From Victivallaceae bacterium (GTDB lineage: Bacteria > Verrucomicrobiota > Lentisphaeria > Victivallales > Victivallaceae): a stretch of DNA of 52,426 nt. Where the stretch lies: the NCBI GenBank assembly GCA_028709805.1, contig JAQUTL010000017.1:1-52426 (forward strand), read 5' to 3'. The notes under the pieces are model-generated. The model was not told the DNA's origin. It searched no databases and was given only the letters and a program-made list of their open reading frames with translations. Of this stretch, positions 1 to 8,451 are shown piece by piece. Numbering within the stretch: position 1 is the stretch's first letter; each line of letters begins with the position of its first letter. Position numbers and translations under genes: made by a program.

Positions 1-125
1 ACAACCGAAGTATTGAACCATTGTGAGCCTCAGGGCCGCAGACCGAAAAAAGCAATCCCCATACCCCGCGTCCCAGTTCAAGAAAGCAGATTACGCGGCA
101 AGCGCGTAATCAATCCTGATTCCTT

Positions 126-722
126 GTGGAGTTACTGGTGGTTATTGCCATCCTCGCCGTTTTGATGGCAATGCTTCTGCCCGTTCTGAGCAAGGCAAGA
201 GCCATGGCCCAAACAACGGTTTGCACCAACAACCTGAAGCAGACATTGACGATGATTCAGCTGTACAGCATCGATTACAATGAGATTCCGATCAAATATT
301 GGTCAAAAGCGTTGCAGGCCGCCGGATATATCAACGGGGACAACTGGTCTTATCTGCTTTGCCCGACATGGGATACCAGAAGCGAACTTGGCGACCACCA
401 CCAGATGTACGGCATGCGGCAGACAGCAGAGGCCGTTCATGCCTTTGCGGCTCAGGAACGCCCGTCCGAACACGTTTTGCTGGCGGATTCCATTCGGCTC
501 AATCCGACGGACAAACGGGACGGAATGAAACAGTATTTCTGTTTTTACGGAACCGCCGGACAGTATATGAATCGCGTGCATTGCCGGCACGGACAGCGAG
601 CGAACGTCGGCTTCATGGACGGGCATGTCAGCTTATGCCACGGCGAAGAACTGTTTGACCTCGGCTGCACGAAATACTGTTTCTGCCCGGAGCCGTGTTT
701 TGAACACGCGCTGACTGATTAA
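126..722 (+). pseudogene. Prepilin-like H-X9-DG protein with damaged leader
   Basis: The protein resembles the type II secretion/prepilin-like proteins that are highly amplified in Lentisphaerota. A hydrophobic helix beginning ELLVVIAILAV is followed by the usual KARA..A....C.NNLKQ stretch. Near the C-terminus, a His followed by nine residues and Asp-Gly (RHGQRANVGFMDGH) fits the H-X9-DG processing-associated motif. The N-terminal prepilin leader is missing: reading upstream in frame gives F-L-V-E-L-L preceded directly by TGA at 117-119, with no Gly before the Phe and no ribosome binding site for the GTG at 126. A different frame is open from position 1 to about 120 and could encode a basic leader, so an indel near 117-126 is likely. 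The remainder of about 198 residues looks intact. It could be a dead copy or one with a non-standard start. Confidence 0.6.
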
Positions 723-792
723 ACATTATATTTATTATGCATTGCCGCAAAAACAGGAACAGTCAAATATGGACCTGGAATAAGATAAGATT

Positions 793-2556
793 ATGAAATT
801 CGGAATAAAAACAGGCGTTCTTCTGTTTTGCTTTTTCTATAAAGCGGTTATATTTGCGGAACCGGCCATTGTCATTGCCGATGCGCCGTCTTCGCTGGCT
901 TTTCCGTCCGGTGAAACAGTGCGCTATGCGGCAGCATTTTTGCAGCGCTATATTCAGGAGGCTACCGGAAAAAAGCTGTCCGTCATCAAGGAATCGGAAG
1001 CCGGAAATTATCAGCCGCGCATCTGGCTGGGAAATACCGGATTTGCCGGCGAACACCTGAAGGGAATAGTTTTTCGCCCCGAAGAACTGCTGATCCGTTC
1101 CGCGGAAAACGACCTGATTTTATGCGGAGAAATTTCGTCGGACGGCACGGATCGCGGAACCCTGTTCGCCGTTTATGAATACCTGGAGCGCGCACTGGGA
1201 ATACGCTGGTTCTTCGCCGACATTCCCCAATATTATCCGGACGGGTTGGGCACCGTGATTCCCAAAAATCAGACATTGAATCTTTCCGGCTGGAATATTC
1301 GCGATTATCCGCGCTGCCGCCAGCGCGAAGGCGGCATCAGTTACTACTACGAACCGCTTGATATTCAAAAAAAATGGCATCCGGTGCTTCGCTTCGGGAG
1401 TTCATTGCCATATCGCAACGCCAATCACACGCAGATCAACTGGTATAAGCTCTATCACGAAACACACCCGGAATATTTTGCCAAAGATATTGATGAACAA
1501 ATCAACTTCAACACCCGGTTGCCGCACCGGAATTATATCTGCCCCGGCACACCCGGCGTACTGGAACAAATGATAAACAATCTTTCCGACGCCGACAACG
1601 GCAATCCGCCGGAAAATGGCTGGGGACCGTGTCCGCCGGACAAGAATTTTGTTTACTTCGCCTTTAACGACGGCATGACCCTGCAAAAGACCTGTCATTG
1701 TCCGCAATGCGTCCGGCTGCTTCGTCCGGCGGCGCCGGAACCGGGACAGGCCAGTGAACTTGTGTTTGATTTTGCGGCCCGCTATGCCGAGGCAATCCGC
1801 GCACGCTGGCCAGAACGCACTCTGGTGACGCTGGCTTTCAATCACTACCGGAAACCGCCGGAAACAATAAAAATTCCGGAAAACCTGAATGTTGTCTATG
1901 TGACAAAACTGATGCATTATGCCAACGATCAGTCCATTTGGAACGAGGAAACCGGGTATGTCCAACAATGGTCGCGACTGCTGAAAAATGATCCGAACCG
2001 GCTGCGGATTTGGCTGAACATCGTCAATCCGGCTCAATACACCTCCAGAGTGCCGTTCATCTATCCCCATCTTTTTCAGAAATGGCTGCGCACCAACTTA
2101 AAGTACAGCAACGCCTATTTCATCAATGGCCTGAACCCCTATTTGACGCGGCTGGACGATAAATCAAGGATGAAAGCGCTCGCAACTTTTCCCATGGTCT
2201 ACTGGCAAAGCCGTCTGCTTTGGAATCCTGATACCGATGTGGAAGCGCAAATCGCGGATTATTCGGACAAACTCTTCGGTGAGGCGGCAAACACGATGCA
2301 GAAGATTTTTCTCCTGTTGACCGAACGCTGGGAACAGCTTCCGCTGCCGCCGGAAACGGATGAGGCAACATTCATTCACACCGTCCGTTATCCACGGGAA
2401 AAGGTTGCGCAAATCACGAACCTTTTCGATCAGGCGCTTGCCGAAACCGGAAACGACACCATGGCACATCGCCGGGTGGCGTTCTTTTACAATCACCTCT
2501 GGCAGCCGTTCGCGGCGGAATCCCTTCAGCGGCACCGCGGACAACAGGAGCAATAA
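793..2556 (+). CDS. Secreted DUF4838 domain protein, glycosidase-like
   Basis: This 587-residue protein begins with a signal peptide (MKFGIKTGVLLFCFF...FAEP). Residues about 30-110 match the alpha-glucuronidase-type N-terminal domain seen before DUF4838, with the pattern VRYAAAFLQRYIQEATGKKL. The body is DUF4838-like, including FNDG followed by a CHCPQC cysteine cluster near residue 300. DUF4838 proteins are common in Lentisphaerota and Planctomycetota polysaccharide loci, but their substrates are generally unknown, so I assign only a probable secreted carbohydrate-active role. The stop overlaps the next start in the sequence TAATG, so the downstream protein is probably translationally coupled. 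No strong Shine-Dalgarno sequence is visible before the ATG. Confidence 0.75.
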   Translation: MKFGIKTGVLLFCFFYKAVIFAEPAIVIADAPSSLAFPSGETVRYAAAFLQRYIQEATGKKLSVIKESEAGNYQPRIWLGNTGFAGEHLKGIVFRPEELLIRSAENDLILCGEISSDGTDRGTLFAVYEYLERALGIRWFFADIPQYYPDGLGTVIPKNQTLNLSGWNIRDYPRCRQREGGISYYYEPLDIQKKWHPVLRFGSSLPYRNANHTQINWYKLYHETHPEYFAKDIDEQINFNTRLPHRNYICPGTPGVLEQMINNLSDADNGNPPENGWGPCPPDKNFVYFAFNDGMTLQKTCHCPQCVRLLRPAAPEPGQASELVFDFAARYAEAIRARWPERTLVTLAFNHYRKPPETIKIPENLNVVYVTKLMHYANDQSIWNEETGYVQQWSRLLKNDPNRLRIWLNIVNPAQYTSRVPFIYPHLFQKWLRTNLKYSNAYFINGLNPYLTRLDDKSRMKALATFPMVYWQSRLLWNPDTDVEAQIADYSDKLFGEAANTMQKIFLLLTERWEQLPLPPETDEATFIHTVRYPREKVAQITNLFDQALAETGNDTMAHRRVAFFYNHLWQPFAAESLQRHRGQQEQ

Positions 2557-3692
2557 TGCCTTCAGCCGACATTCACCGTAAATTGACGTCTTTGGCGCTG
2601 ACCGTTGCGCCGGAACTGTTCGCCGGCCTGGATACGACCGCGCTGCGGACGGAGTATTGCCGTTATCCCGATCTTGCCCTGACGGGCGACCCGGAGGCGC
2701 AGCGCTTCATGTTTGAACTTGACGGCATGCAGTTCCATTATCTGCCGGACGCGCCGCTGGAAAACCTCTATCGCCACTATCGCCGCGAGTCGAACGGATG
2801 CTTGCGGCGGTCACGCCAATTCGTCAATCCGCATTATGAATTCGCCCAGGCGGGAATCAAACATTATCTTGAGCTGATTTTACACCTTCTGGAGGCAGAC
2901 TGCCATGCGGACGCAATGAAGGCGACCGGAACCCTGCTTCATGTTCTGCAGGATAATTCATTTGGAGTTCACACCCTTGAGGGGCCGGGAGGAACCGATG
3001 CTTTCTTTTTCGACCGGTTGCGAATGTGGCCGGAATCGCCGTTCCAAATACTTAGCCGGCTTGCCTGCGATGACAGGCTGTCGCACGGACGGCGCGCGCC
3101 GTTGATTTTAGGGGATTCCGTGGAAGAGGCGACCCTGCGCATTTACCGGCATTGGTGCGACGCCATCCGGATCGGACGTAATATTTGTGTGAATTTTCTT
3201 TTTAATCGCAATATGGCGGATATTGCACCGATGACCTCCGCGGCGGCACTTTTAAGCGCGGATGTTTTACATACGCTCCACGCGCTGGCGCGCCATCGGA
3301 ATACAGCGGCGGCGCACTTGCCGCTGAACGAATTTGAACCCTATGAACCGCCAAGTCGCGGACCGGCGAAGCTGCCTGACGGCACGCTGACTTTCCCGGT
3401 CGCGGCCGAGGAACATTTGCTCTACCGGTTTCCCGCCGGGATATTCAAGCTGCTTTGTATCGCGGCGACCGCAGCGGATAAGCAAACGTTGCGTTATGAA
3501 CTTGTCAATGACAGCAAGGTCGAAGGCCGGGGTGAGTTGAATCCCGGAACCGTTCAGAAATTATACATCGCCGCTCCAAAGAATGAGTGCGGCTTCAAAT
3601 TTTACGCCGACCGCGGCGCTGCCGGGATTATTCTTGAGCACACGGAGCTTCAACGCCGGCCGACGCCGGAGCATTCGCCGTCGCAGCAATAA
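2556..3692 (+). CDS. Uncharacterised helical protein, possibly zinc phospholipase C/P1-nuclease-like
   Basis: I do not recognise this 378-residue protein with certainty. It has no signal peptide. The segment GTLLHVLQDNSFGVHTLEG near residues 127-145 has the H..QD....H spacing of the zinc-binding helix in phospholipase C and S1/P1 nuclease families. Other His/Asp residues (HYEFAQAGIKHYLE, HWCDAIR) lie in helical stretches on either side. The C-terminal third (about 255-360) looks like a small beta domain. The start codon overlaps the stop of the DUF4838 gene (TAATG), which implies coupled translation. The 3' end overlaps the convergent regulator gene by 65 bp. The enzymatic suggestion rests on motif spacing only and could be wrong. 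Confidence 0.5.
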   Translation: MPSADIHRKLTSLALTVAPELFAGLDTTALRTEYCRYPDLALTGDPEAQRFMFELDGMQFHYLPDAPLENLYRHYRRESNGCLRRSRQFVNPHYEFAQAGIKHYLELILHLLEADCHADAMKATGTLLHVLQDNSFGVHTLEGPGGTDAFFFDRLRMWPESPFQILSRLACDDRLSHGRRAPLILGDSVEEATLRIYRHWCDAIRIGRNICVNFLFNRNMADIAPMTSAAALLSADVLHTLHALARHRNTAAAHLPLNEFEPYEPPSRGPAKLPDGTLTFPVAAEEHLLYRFPAGIFKLLCIAATAADKQTLRYELVNDSKVEGRGELNPGTVQKLYIAAPKNECGFKFYADRGAAGIILEHTELQRRPTPEHSPSQQ

Positions 3693-4710
3693 TCGGCGGA
3701 GCGCAATCCGCCGCATCACCGGCTTTCAGAATACCGGAAAAATAGGCGGCGGCGGCCTCACCGATGCGCATCGGACAAAAACCGATGGTGGCGATTCCAA
3801 GTTCCTCCGTCAAAAGCCGCGAGGGGGAGGAGTTCACCAGCAGGCGTTTTGCCGCGGTTAAGTCGACACCGTGATTTCGGAATCCGTCATACAGGCCAAG
3901 CCCGACAAAGTCGTCCGTCGCCCAGAACGCGGTATCTTCCGGCTCGCTCAAAAATTGTTCGGCGTAGGCACGACCGACCTCCACCGAGGGATACTCCTTT
4001 AACTCAACCACATCCACACCGTCCGGCGGTCTAATGTCACGGTCATTGCGCAGCATAATGATCCTCCGGCAGCCACCGCGTTGCAGAAATTCGACCGATT
4101 GGCGGACAATTCCGTCAAAATCGTAGTACACGGGATGGAAGTTTTCCGGCAGAATGATATTCGCCGGAGGATTGATCACCATCACCTGCCGCATCCCATG
4201 CGTTTGACATGCCGCCAGCACCGCGCTGACCATGGAGTTGCCGCAGACAATGCCGGTGCTTAAATTCCAATAAAACGCCAATGTGTTTTCATCTTCAAGC
4301 GCCTCCCGGTAAATAACCTGGGAGGCGACGTCACGCACGGAAAACCCCTGACACAGAGCGCTCAGCCGCAATTCAAAAAAATCATTCAGTTTTGTGCGGT
4401 AATGATGATGAAGCAGAAGCACCCGGCAGCGCAGCGAAGTCATTCGGCGCAGCGACTCAATGTCTTCAATGATGATGCCCTCTCCGGCCTTGCACGAAAT
4501 AATTCCCTGCGCCGTCAACAGCGCAACGGCCTTGCGAACCGTGGTTATTGAGGCAATATATTTTTCACACAAATCATTAAGCGTGCAAAAAAACTTCCCG
4601 TTTTCCGGCGCTTCCGCCAGAATTTGGGCGGAAACCTGCTCCGCCAGCCTTTTATAGAGCGGGCGGAAAGAATGGGATTCCTGATTGTTCTTCCCCGGTT
4701 TTATTTTCAT
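3628..4710 (-). CDS. GntR-type transcriptional regulator with LacI-like effector domain
   Basis: This 360-residue repressor-type protein has an N-terminal GntR winged helix at about residues 15-85 (PLYKRLAEQVSAQIL ... LCEKYIASITTVRKAVALLTAQGII). The rest resembles the periplasmic-binding-protein-like sensor domain of LacI/GalR and AraR regulators, with sugar-binding-fold segments such as YYDFDGIVRQSVEFLQRGG and FWATDDFVGLGLYDGFRNHG. Regulators of this architecture usually respond to sugars. It is divergent from the secreted beta-helix gene at 4884, and the 173-bp gap contains a 14-bp palindrome, so autoregulation plus control of 4884-7082 is likely. Its 3' end overlaps the convergent gene at 2556-3692. 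The effector is unknown. Confidence 0.85.
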   Translation of the reverse strand: MKIKPGKNNQESHSFRPLYKRLAEQVSAQILAEAPENGKFFCTLNDLCEKYIASITTVRKAVALLTAQGIISCKAGEGIIIEDIESLRRMTSLRCRVLLLHHHYRTKLNDFFELRLSALCQGFSVRDVASQVIYREALEDENTLAFYWNLSTGIVCGNSMVSAVLAACQTHGMRQVMVINPPANIILPENFHPVYYDFDGIVRQSVEFLQRGGCRRIIMLRNDRDIRPPDGVDVVELKEYPSVEVGRAYAEQFLSEPEDTAFWATDDFVGLGLYDGFRNHGVDLTAAKRLLVNSSPSRLLTEELGIATIGFCPMRIGEAAAAYFSGILKAGDAADCAPPIIAATANAPASAGVEAPCAQE

Positions 4711-4727
4711 AAAATAGCCGTTCCAAA

Positions 4728-4733
4728 ATTATA
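4728..4733 (-). promoter_or_regulatory. Candidate -10 element for the GntR-type regulator
   Basis: On the minus strand this reads TATAAT, 17 bases before the regulator start codon. A Shine-Dalgarno-like GGAACGG lies between them. No convincing -35 was assigned. Confidence 0.4.
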
Positions 4734-4788
4734 GCTTTAATATACTTCTTGAATATTGAAAAACAAGAACAAAATTGCAAAAAATATA

Positions 4789-4802
4789 AAAATAGCTATT
4801 TT
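4789..4802. promoter_or_regulatory. Palindromic operator candidate AAAATAGCTATTTT
   Basis: This is a perfect 14-bp palindrome just upstream of the -35 box of the beta-helix gene. A matching half-site, AAAATAGC, lies at 4711-4718 immediately before the regulator start codon. The placement suits a binding site for the divergently encoded GntR-type regulator. AT-rich DNA can give palindromes by chance, so this is an inference. Confidence 0.45.
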
Positions 4803-4816
4803 GAATATTATTGCCC

Positions 4817-4844
4817 TTGACATCTTCGTTTTCGTGGGTATATT
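4817..4844 (+). promoter_or_regulatory. Sigma-70-type promoter for the beta-helix operon
   Basis: TTGACA at 4817-4822 is followed after 16 bp by TATATT at 4839-4844. The predicted start site lies about 30 bp before the ATG at 4884, leaving room for the visible ribosome binding site AAAGGAG. Confidence 0.65.
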
Positions 4845-4883
4845 TTTTACAGGAAGGCAAAATAGGAAGCGAAAGGAGCCGAA

Positions 4884-6221
4884 ATGAATACACGACGGTT
4901 ATTTCTCCTGTCGGCAATGCTGCTGGCCGCGATATTTGAAGTTGCGGCAGGCGATCTTTATGTGTCGCTCTCAACCGGCAGCAACAAGAACGATGGAACG
5001 CGGGAAGCGCCGCTCAAAAACTTGTGGAAAGCGCTTGAAATTGCGCAGGCCGGCGATGCCATACACATTGCCGAGGGAAATTATCCCGGCAAAATGAAAT
5101 GCGGCTGGTTTCTGATGTCAGTTCCGGTCTCTCTTATCGGCGGCTATTCGGCGGACTTTTCCCGGCGCGACCCGCTGAAATACCAAACCATGTTCCAGCC
5201 GGCCAATGAAAACAACGATAAGAAAGGCAATGGCCTCGGACTGCTGCATATTGAATTTGAAAAATCCCCGGCAAAAGCGCCGAAGGATTTTGATATTACA
5301 ATCGACGGAATTATCTTTGATGACGGGTTTGCCTCCAGCTATCATGCGGAAAAGGGAAAGCCCGAGGGCTTTGACACCGGCATGTGGCTCAATCCTCCGG
5401 CCAAGAATAAAAACGACAAGTCCCCCAGCGCCACCCGTTATTCGATTTATTCCGCAACCGCTTCGCGCGGCGAAGGCAACCTCACCATCCGCAACTGCAC
5501 CTTTGTCAATGGTTCGAACATGGCGCTCTGCCTGAATTGGTACAAAGGCCGGGTTGCCACGGTAAACAATGTTTTTTGCAACAACCGCATAATCGCGTTG
5601 AATGTCTGCTGCACCAACAACGGCGCCCCACTGGAGTGGGAATGCGCCAACAATACGGTGCTGTTCACCTGGAGCCGCCTGAACGATCTCGGCGATATGG
5701 GATTCGGCGTGCGCACCAACACCGGCGTCAATGCCAATATTCATGATAACATCATCGGACTCAATGTTTTGACCGGCTTCGACAACACCAAGGGCGATGC
5801 CAGAAAAAAACGGACGAAACTTGATAACAATGTGTTTTTCCTGAACCGCGAGTCAGATGTGCAAATGACCATTTCTCCCTCCATTGCCAAGGTGCGCGTT
5901 GAGGGATTTGAAGAGCTGGAGGGAACCGACGGGATTGAATCGATCAGCGACAATGTCGACCTGAAAGATCCCGCCGTCTTTGCCGGACGCATCAACGCCC
6001 AATATTTAAACGCCTTCCTGTCAATGAAATATTCCGAGAGTACAAAGCTTGACGAGGACAAATGCAACGCTCTCCGCAGTGTTCTCGGATTGCCGCAGCA
6101 GGGGACGATCACCACTGCGTGTGATATGTATGCGAACCGCTATCCGATGGAGGACGCGATCAAACTTTTCGGCGCAATGAAAAACGTCGGGGCTCAAATT
6201 CCACGATGCGACCAACAATAA
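4884..6221 (+). CDS. Secreted right-handed beta-helix protein (DUF1565-like)
   Basis: This 445-residue protein has a signal peptide ending near AAIFEVAAG. The mature N-terminus (DLYVSLSTGSNKNDGTREAPLKNLWKAL...GDAIHIAEGNY) is the typical entry strand of DUF1565/parallel beta-helix proteins. Later segments show beta-helix coils (FDITIDGIIFDDGF, NLTIRNCTFVNGSNMALCLNW, ATVNNVFCNNRIIALNVCC). Proteins of this fold often act on or bind polysaccharides, but I see no catalytic motif specific to a lyase family. A clear ribosome binding site (AAAGGAG) precedes the ATG, and the gene has a good promoter. DUF805 and lipoprotein genes follow closely on the same strand, so a three-gene operon is likely. Confidence 0.7.
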   Translation: MNTRRLFLLSAMLLAAIFEVAAGDLYVSLSTGSNKNDGTREAPLKNLWKALEIAQAGDAIHIAEGNYPGKMKCGWFLMSVPVSLIGGYSADFSRRDPLKYQTMFQPANENNDKKGNGLGLLHIEFEKSPAKAPKDFDITIDGIIFDDGFASSYHAEKGKPEGFDTGMWLNPPAKNKNDKSPSATRYSIYSATASRGEGNLTIRNCTFVNGSNMALCLNWYKGRVATVNNVFCNNRIIALNVCCTNNGAPLEWECANNTVLFTWSRLNDLGDMGFGVRTNTGVNANIHDNIIGLNVLTGFDNTKGDARKKRTKLDNNVFFLNRESDVQMTISPSIAKVRVEGFEELEGTDGIESISDNVDLKDPAVFAGRINAQYLNAFLSMKYSESTKLDEDKCNALRSVLGLPQQGTITTACDMYANRYPMEDAIKLFGAMKNVGAQIPRCDQQ

Positions 6222-6236
6222 ACAAGGGGAAAAACA

Positions 6237-6584
6237 ATGACTGTCCAATCTCTCATCATCAACGCCAAGGAAATCGTAACAAAAAAATATTTCTGCTTTG
6301 AGGGCCGCGCCGGACGCGCCGAGTTCTGGCAGTTTGTACTGGCGGTATTCATTGTCAACATGATATTGGGATTAATCGGCATACAAGTTCTGTCCGGACT
6401 GTTCGCGCTGGCGATTCTCCTGCCGCAGCTCGGCTGTACGGCGCGACGGCTGCATGATATCGGGAAATCCGGCTGGGTTCAGCTGGTTGCATTGATTCCG
6501 CTGATCGGTGTAATCATTCTTCTGGTGCTCTGCGCCAAGCCGGGAGACGCGGCGGAAAACAAATATGGAGAATTTGTAAAATAA
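6237..6584 (+). CDS. DUF805 family inner-membrane protein
   Basis: This 115-residue membrane protein matches DUF805 (the YhaH type). It has a cytoplasmic N-terminus with F..F.GRAGRAEFW, then hydrophobic helices at about 30-48, 50-62 and 78-98. The conserved CTARRLHDIGKSGW motif lies between the last helices. Its function is not established. It starts 15 bp after the beta-helix gene and is preceded by AAGGGGAAA, so it is probably co-transcribed with it. Confidence 0.85.
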   Translation: MTVQSLIINAKEIVTKKYFCFEGRAGRAEFWQFVLAVFIVNMILGLIGIQVLSGLFALAILLPQLGCTARRLHDIGKSGWVQLVALIPLIGVIILLVLCAKPGDAAENKYGEFVK

Positions 6585-6641
6585 TTGAATGCGGGATTCG
6601 CCCGGATTCAATATTTAATCAAACGCATAAGGAGCGTTAAA

Positions 6642-7082
6642 ATGAAAAAAAGTCTTCTTTTCGTCGGCAGTGCGCTTTTCGCATCGGCAATTCTGTCGGG
6701 ATGCGCCACCCAGAACACCAGTCAGGGAGCCTATGCGCCTGAGGTCAAGGTTGAAAAGTCCTACGAGGCCGTGATTCAGAAGCAGGACAAGGCTGTTGCC
6801 GGCGATGCCACGGTGAACTGCCTGTTCGGTATTTTCACCTGGGGCGTCAGCAACTTTGCGGACGACGCCTTTGTCATGCAGCAGAACAGCAATTCGTTCA
6901 GTCTGACGATGAATCCCGCCGACGTGGCCAAGCGCGGTGCCACCTATAACGCTTGCGCAAATGCCAAGTCCGACATGCTGCTCGGTGCGAAGTATGTTGT
7001 CGACACCAAAGACTACTTTGTTTTCAAGACCATCAAATGCACTGCCACCGGATTCCCCGGCGTGCTTCAGGCTGTAAAGTAA
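6642..7082 (+). CDS. Putative small lipoprotein
   Basis: I chose the ATG at 6642 because AAGGAG lies eight bases upstream; the longer in-frame reading from 6585 has no such signal and would bury the signal peptide. The 146-residue product has a lipoprotein signal peptide (MKKSLLFVGSALFASAILSGC) with Cys21 as the probable lipidated residue. The mature part is about 125 residues, with a Gly-rich hydrophobic middle (CLFGIFTWGVSNFADDAF). I do not recognise the family, though the layout faintly recalls small TRL-like outer-membrane lipoproteins. It is the last gene before a strong hairpin. Confidence 0.65.
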   Translation: MKKSLLFVGSALFASAILSGCATQNTSQGAYAPEVKVEKSYEAVIQKQDKAVAGDATVNCLFGIFTWGVSNFADDAFVMQQNSNSFSLTMNPADVAKRGATYNACANAKSDMLLGAKYVVDTKDYFVFKTIKCTATGFPGVLQAVK

Positions 7083-7123
7083 GGTTTTAAGCATCGCTGC
7101 CAACGTTTAAACTTGGTCTTATG

Positions 7124-7163
7124 CGTATTCCCTCCCGCACGAATATGCGCGGGAGGGAATACG
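7124..7163. terminator. Strong 15-bp hairpin, probable terminator
   Basis: CGTATTCCCTCCCGC at 7124-7138 pairs perfectly with 7149-7163 around a 10-base loop. It lies between the convergent lipoprotein gene and dapL. There is no T-run on either side, so if it terminates transcription it does not do so in the canonical way; a structural or stabilising 3' end is equally possible. Confidence 0.5.
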
Positions 7164-7248
7164 TTGATGTGATTGAACAGATCTTCGGCAATTTGACGAT
7201 ATTCCCCGTCAAAAGAATGAGCAATCAAGCCGCTTTTCTTCAAGAATC

Positions 7249-8439
7249 TTACAACTTCGCCACGATGCGCCCGACCGCCTCGGCCGTGCGGTTGCGATCG
7301 CCGAACGCGGTGAGCCGGAAATACCCCTCGCCGCATTTGCCGAACCCGGCGCCCGGAGTACCGACCACCTGAACCGTGTTCAGCAGCCGGTCGAAAAAAT
7401 CCATCGACGATTCGCCGGCCGGCAGTTTCAGCCAGATATACGGCGCGTTTTCGCCGCCGAACACCGTCCAGCCGGCGGAGCCAAGCCCCTCTCGGATGAT
7501 CCGGGCGTTTTCCATATAATAGGCGACTTGAGCGCGCACCTGCGGCCGTCCGGCGGCAGAGTAGACCGCCTCGGCGCCGCGCTGAACGATATACGGTGCG
7601 CCGTTGAACTTGGTGGTCTGCCGGCGCAGCCAGAGCTGGTTCAACCGATGGAGAGAACCGTCGGCGCCGCGCACCGCGACAGTGTCCGGCAGCGTCACAT
7701 AAGCGCAGCGGGTACCGGTGAACCCGGCGGTCTTGCTGAACGAGCGGAACTCCACCGCCACCGTTTCGGCGCCGGGAATCTCATAGATTGAATGGGGACA
7801 GGAACGGTCGGAAATATACGCCTCGTACGCCGAGTCGAACAAAATCAGCGCCTGCTCCCTCCGGGCGTAGGCGACCCAGTTCTCCAGTGCCGGCCGGCTC
7901 ATCACCGTGCCGGTCGGATTGTTCGGCGAGCACAGATAAACCGCATCGACGTGGCAGGCGGGCGGTTCCGGCATAAATCCGTTCGCTTCGACGCAGGGCA
8001 GATAGACGATTTCGCGGCCGGCCATCAGATTGGAGTCGCGGTAGACCGGATACACCGGGTCGGGAATCGCAATGCGGCACGACGCGTCGAACAACTCCTG
8101 AAAGTTCGCCACATCGCTCTTGCTGCCGTCGGAGACGAATATCTCTTCCGGCGAAATGTCCACGCCGCGCGCCTGATAGTCATTTTCCGCGATCGCCCGC
8201 CGCAGAAACTCGTACCCCTGCTCCGGACCGTAACCGCGGAACGCGTCCGCGTCCCCCATCTCGTCCACCGCTTTGCGCATGGCCTCGACCACCGCCGGAG
8301 CCAGCGGCCGGGTGACGTCGCCGATTCCCAGCCGGATAACGTCGGCCGAAGGATTTTCCCTGATATAAGCCGCAACCTTGGCGGCGATCCCGGAGAACAG
8401 ATAGCTGCCTCCGAGATTGAAATAATTCATGTTAAGCAT
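7249..8439 (-). CDS. dapL: LL-diaminopimelate aminotransferase DapL
   Basis: This 396-residue fold-type I PLP enzyme converts tetrahydrodipicolinate to LL-2,6-diaminopimelate in one step, using glutamate as amino donor, in the lysine and peptidoglycan pathway. Family features are present: NYFNLGGSYLFSGIA at the N-terminus, VIRLGIGDVTRPL, FRGYGPEQGYEFLR, SPNNPTGTVM, FDSAYEAYISD, and the PLP-binding SFSKTAGFTGTR with Lys236. It begins 12 bp downstream of dapF and is the last gene of gltB-gltD-dapF-dapL. The initiator may be Met1 or Met4 (MLNMNYFNL); no clear ribosome binding site separates them. Its presence implies the aminotransferase variant of DAP synthesis rather than the succinylase route. 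Confidence 0.95.
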   Translation of the reverse strand: MLNMNYFNLGGSYLFSGIAAKVAAYIRENPSADVIRLGIGDVTRPLAPAVVEAMRKAVDEMGDADAFRGYGPEQGYEFLRRAIAENDYQARGVDISPEEIFVSDGSKSDVANFQELFDASCRIAIPDPVYPVYRDSNLMAGREIVYLPCVEANGFMPEPPACHVDAVYLCSPNNPTGTVMSRPALENWVAYARREQALILFDSAYEAYISDRSCPHSIYEIPGAETVAVEFRSFSKTAGFTGTRCAYVTLPDTVAVRGADGSLHRLNQLWLRRQTTKFNGAPYIVQRGAEAVYSAAGRPQVRAQVAYYMENARIIREGLGSAGWTVFGGENAPYIWLKLPAGESSMDFFDRLLNTVQVVGTPGAGFGKCGEGYFRLTAFGDRNRTAEAVGRIVAKL

Positions 8440-8451
8440 ATATTGTATTTC

